A stretch of 6,284 nt of DNA from Flavipsychrobacter sp. Its GTDB lineage: Bacteria; Bacteroidota; Bacteroidia; Chitinophagales; Chitinophagaceae. Numbering within the stretch: position 1 is the first letter of the stretch; the number at the start of each line of letters is the position of its first letter. Positions 4,288-6,284 of the stretch are shown here, one piece after another. The position numbers and the translations under genes were made by a program. The stretch covers positions 1 to 6,284 of the forward strand of contig JAJNBR010000176.1 in NCBI GenBank assembly GCA_021156265.1, in the 5' to 3' direction. The notes beneath the pieces are model-generated. The model saw nothing but the letters and a program-made list of their open reading frames with translations. It was not told the origin of the DNA and ran no database searches.

Positions 4288-6284
4288 TATCCTTCCAGTA
4301 TTGGTGATAGCCATTTGGTCATGTCTTCCAGGCTCATGCCTTTGCGTTTTGTGTAATCCTGCAGCTGGTCGTCAGATATTTTACCTACGCCGAAGTAGGT
4401 GCTTTGCGGGTGGCTGAAATACCAGCCGCAAACAGATGCTGCAGGGTACATAGCCAACGATTCGGTTAACTCGATACCTGCATTTTCCGTAGCATTCAGC
4501 AGTTCGAACAGTTTGTATTTCTCTGTATGGTCGGGGCAGGCAGGGTAACCCGGAGCAGGACGAATACCCTGGTATTCCTCTTTTACCAGCTCTTCGGTGC
4601 TGAGTGTTTCGTTTTTCACATAACCCCAGAATTCGGTACGCGTGCGCTTATGCAGTACTTCTGCAAATGCTTCGGCCAGCCTGTCGGCCAGCGCTTGCAG
4701 CATGATCTTATTATAGTCGTCGTGGTTGTCGATGAATTTTTTCAGATGCGGCTCAATGCCGTGTATGCTCACTGCGAATGCACCCATGTAATCATCCGCC
4801 ACAGGGCTAATGAAATCGGCCAATGAAAAGTTAGGCTGACCCGCGGCTTTCTTTTGCTGCTGGCGCAAATGCTCCAGCGTAGCTATCGTTTTACCGCTAT
4901 CGTCTTTCAGAACTGTAGTGTCCGGCGCCGTCTTGTTTGCCCGCCAGTAGCCAACCACGCCTTTTGCTTCCAGCCATTTTTCTGAAACGATCTGGTCGAG
5001 CAGGGCGTTGGCATCATTGAACAGCTTAGTGGCCTCGACGCCTACGTTTGCATCTTTAAGTATTTCCGGGTATTTGCCACGCATTTCCCAGGTGATAAAG
5101 AACGGTCCCCAGTCTATGAACTGCCTGATCTCCGAGAGATCATAGTTATTGAAAGACTTGATGCCGGTGAATGAGGGTTTGGGTGGTGTATATCCTTCCC
5201 AGTTTATCTTAACGGGGTTTTGCTGCGCGTCAGCAAAGGGGATGTATTGTTTTATTGTGCGTTTGCTGGCGAAATCCTCACGCAGTTTTTTGTATTCGGT
5301 ATCAATACCACCAAGAAAACCGGGTTTTTGTTCTTTGTTCAACAGGTTGCCCGCTACTGTTACACTGCGGCTGGCATCCAGCACATGCACCACGCCTTCC
5401 TCATATTGAGGTGATATTTTGATAGCAGTGTGCATTCGTGATGTGGTGGCGCCCCCTATTAGCAGAGGCTGCGTCATGTTGCGGCGCTTCATTTCTTTGG
5501 CTACGTGTACCATCTCGTCCAGCGAAGGAGTAATCAGGCCACTTAGCCCAATGATATCTACGTTCTCTTTCACCGCGGTTTCCAAAATCTTATCGGCAGG
5601 AACCATCACACCGAGGTCAATGATGTCATAACCGTTACAGCCTAACACCACACCTACGATGTTCTTGCCGATATCGTGTACGTCACCTTTTACTGTTGCC
5701 AGTAATATTTTAGCAGCTCCTGCTGTTTCTTCATTTATGGTGCCGGCGGCAATGTGCGCCAGCCTGCGTTGTTCTTTTTCTGCTTCTATATAAGGAGTAA
5801 GAATAGCCACAGATTTTTTCATCACGCGGGCGCTTTTCACCACCTGCGGCAGGAACATCTTACCGCTGCCAAACAGGTCGCCTACCACGTTCATACCGTC
5901 CATCAGCGGACCTTCGATCACATCGAGTGGCTTGGGGTATTTCTGGCGTGCTTCTTCTGTATCCTGGTCTATATAGTCGGTGATGCCATTTACCAGCGCG
6001 TGTTTCAGGCGTTCTTCAACAGGTGTGCCACGCCATGCATCGTCTTTCTTTACTTCCTTGCCCTTGGCTTTTACCGTTTCTGCAAACGTAACGAGGCGTT
6101 CAGTGGCATCGGGTCTGCGGTTGAGTACCACGTCTTCGCACAGTTCGCGCAGTTCCGGTTCTATTTCGTCGTACACCTGCAGGGCGCCTGCGTTTACGAT
6201 ACCCATATCCATGCCGGCTTTGATAGCATGCAGCAGGAACACACTGTGTATCGCCTCGCGCACTACGTCATTGCCACGGAAAGA
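4287..6284 (-). CDS. metH: Cobalamin-dependent methionine synthase, C-terminal 665 residues (5' end outside window)
   Basis: The frame is open to the right edge, reading SFRGNDVVREAIH across it, so the GTG at 6263 is internal and not the start. MetH transfers a methyl group from 5-methyltetrahydrofolate via cobalamin to homocysteine, in the cytosol, making methionine and tetrahydrofolate. Counting from the GTG: the end of the pterin-binding barrel (MDMGIVNAG, 18-26), the cobalamin cap helices (about 80-165), then the B12-binding Rossmann domain with DVHDIGKN (194-201), whose His196 (codon 5678-5676) is the lower axial cobalt ligand, SGLITPSLDEM (241-251) and LIGGATTSRMHTA (268-280). The AdoMet-dependent reactivation domain spans about 335-655: DWGPFFITWEMRGKYP (384-399), the AdoMet-binding RPAPGYPACPDHTEK (568-582) and GWYFSHPQSTYFGVGKI (613-629). 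All diagnostic motifs are intact. Full-length MetH is about 1,220 residues; many Bacteroidota encode the homocysteine module separately, which cannot be judged here. It is followed by the coupled PAP2-like gene. Confidence 0.97.
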   Translation of the reverse strand, partial: SFRGNDVVREAIHSVFLLHAIKAGMDMGIVNAGALQVYDEIEPELRELCEDVVLNRRPDATERLVTFAETVKAKGKEVKKDDAWRGTPVEERLKHALVNGITDYIDQDTEEARQKYPKPLDVIEGPLMDGMNVVGDLFGSGKMFLPQVVKSARVMKKSVAILTPYIEAEKEQRRLAHIAAGTINEETAGAAKILLATVKGDVHDIGKNIVGVVLGCNGYDIIDLGVMVPADKILETAVKENVDIIGLSGLITPSLDEMVHVAKEMKRRNMTQPLLIGGATTSRMHTAIKISPQYEEGVVHVLDASRSVTVAGNLLNKEQKPGFLGGIDTEYKKLREDFASKRTIKQYIPFADAQQNPVKINWEGYTPPKPSFTGIKSFNNYDLSEIRQFIDWGPFFITWEMRGKYPEILKDANVGVEATKLFNDANALLDQIVSEKWLEAKGVVGYWRANKTAPDTTVLKDDSGKTIATLEHLRQQQKKAAGQPNFSLADFISPVADDYMGAFAVSIHGIEPHLKKFIDNHDDYNKIMLQALADRLAEAFAEVLHKRTRTEFWGYVKNETLSTEELVKEEYQGIRPAPGYPACPDHTEKYKLFELLNATENAGIELTESLAMYPAASVCGWYFSHPQSTYFGVGKISDDQLQDYTKRKGMSLEDMTKWLSPILEG

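Noticed and set aside
4287..6263. Taking the GTG at 6263 as the start of metH
   Set aside because: The frame stays open to the window edge and reads SFRGNDVV just upstream, which is conserved internal MetH sequence. The gene is therefore partial.

Overview
The window reads as chromosomal DNA from a member of the Bacteroidota, most likely near the Chitinophagaceae or a related soil/freshwater lineage; the lineage call is inference. Supporting signs are a secreted LamG-like protein with a C-terminal type IX secretion (Por) sorting domain, Bacteroidota-style promoter matches (TAnnTTTG), mostly weak Shine-Dalgarno sequences, and moderate GC content. No tRNA, rRNA, CRISPR array, insertion sequence or phage gene was found.

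Layout, left to right. (1) Positions 1-364, minus strand: N-terminal part of an ABC exporter-type transmembrane protein that runs off the left edge. (2) Positions 365-735: a 371-base divergent intergenic region with two perfect dyads and a 10-bp repeat in three copies, probably regulatory. (3) Positions 736-1323, plus strand: a complete DJ-1/PfpI-family protein close to the YhbO type. (4) Positions 1324-1383: an 11-bp perfect hairpin just before the next start codon. (5) Positions 1384-2394, plus strand: an unrecognised polytopic membrane protein of about ten membrane segments, loosely GT-C-like. (6) Positions 2395-2509: a short intergenic with a promoter candidate nested in an inverted repeat. 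(7) Positions 2510-3538, plus strand: the secreted LamG/T9SS protein, ended by a strong intrinsic terminator at 3561-3587. (8) On the minus strand, converging on that terminator, metH (C-terminal 665 residues, entering from the right edge) followed by a PAP2-like membrane protein whose start overlaps the metH stop in a TAATG junction.

The only clear functional link is the metH/PAP2-like pair, which is probably co-transcribed and translationally coupled. The ABC exporter, stress-type DJ-1 protein, membrane protein and surface protein look like independent units. Two automatic starts (TTG at 1333 and at 2447) were moved to internal ATGs, and the PAP2-like start was moved from 4314 to 4287. I see no convincing new multi-gene system; the most interesting items are the structured intergenic region at 495-583, the start-proximal hairpin at 1352-1379 and the coupled metH/PAP2-like pair.
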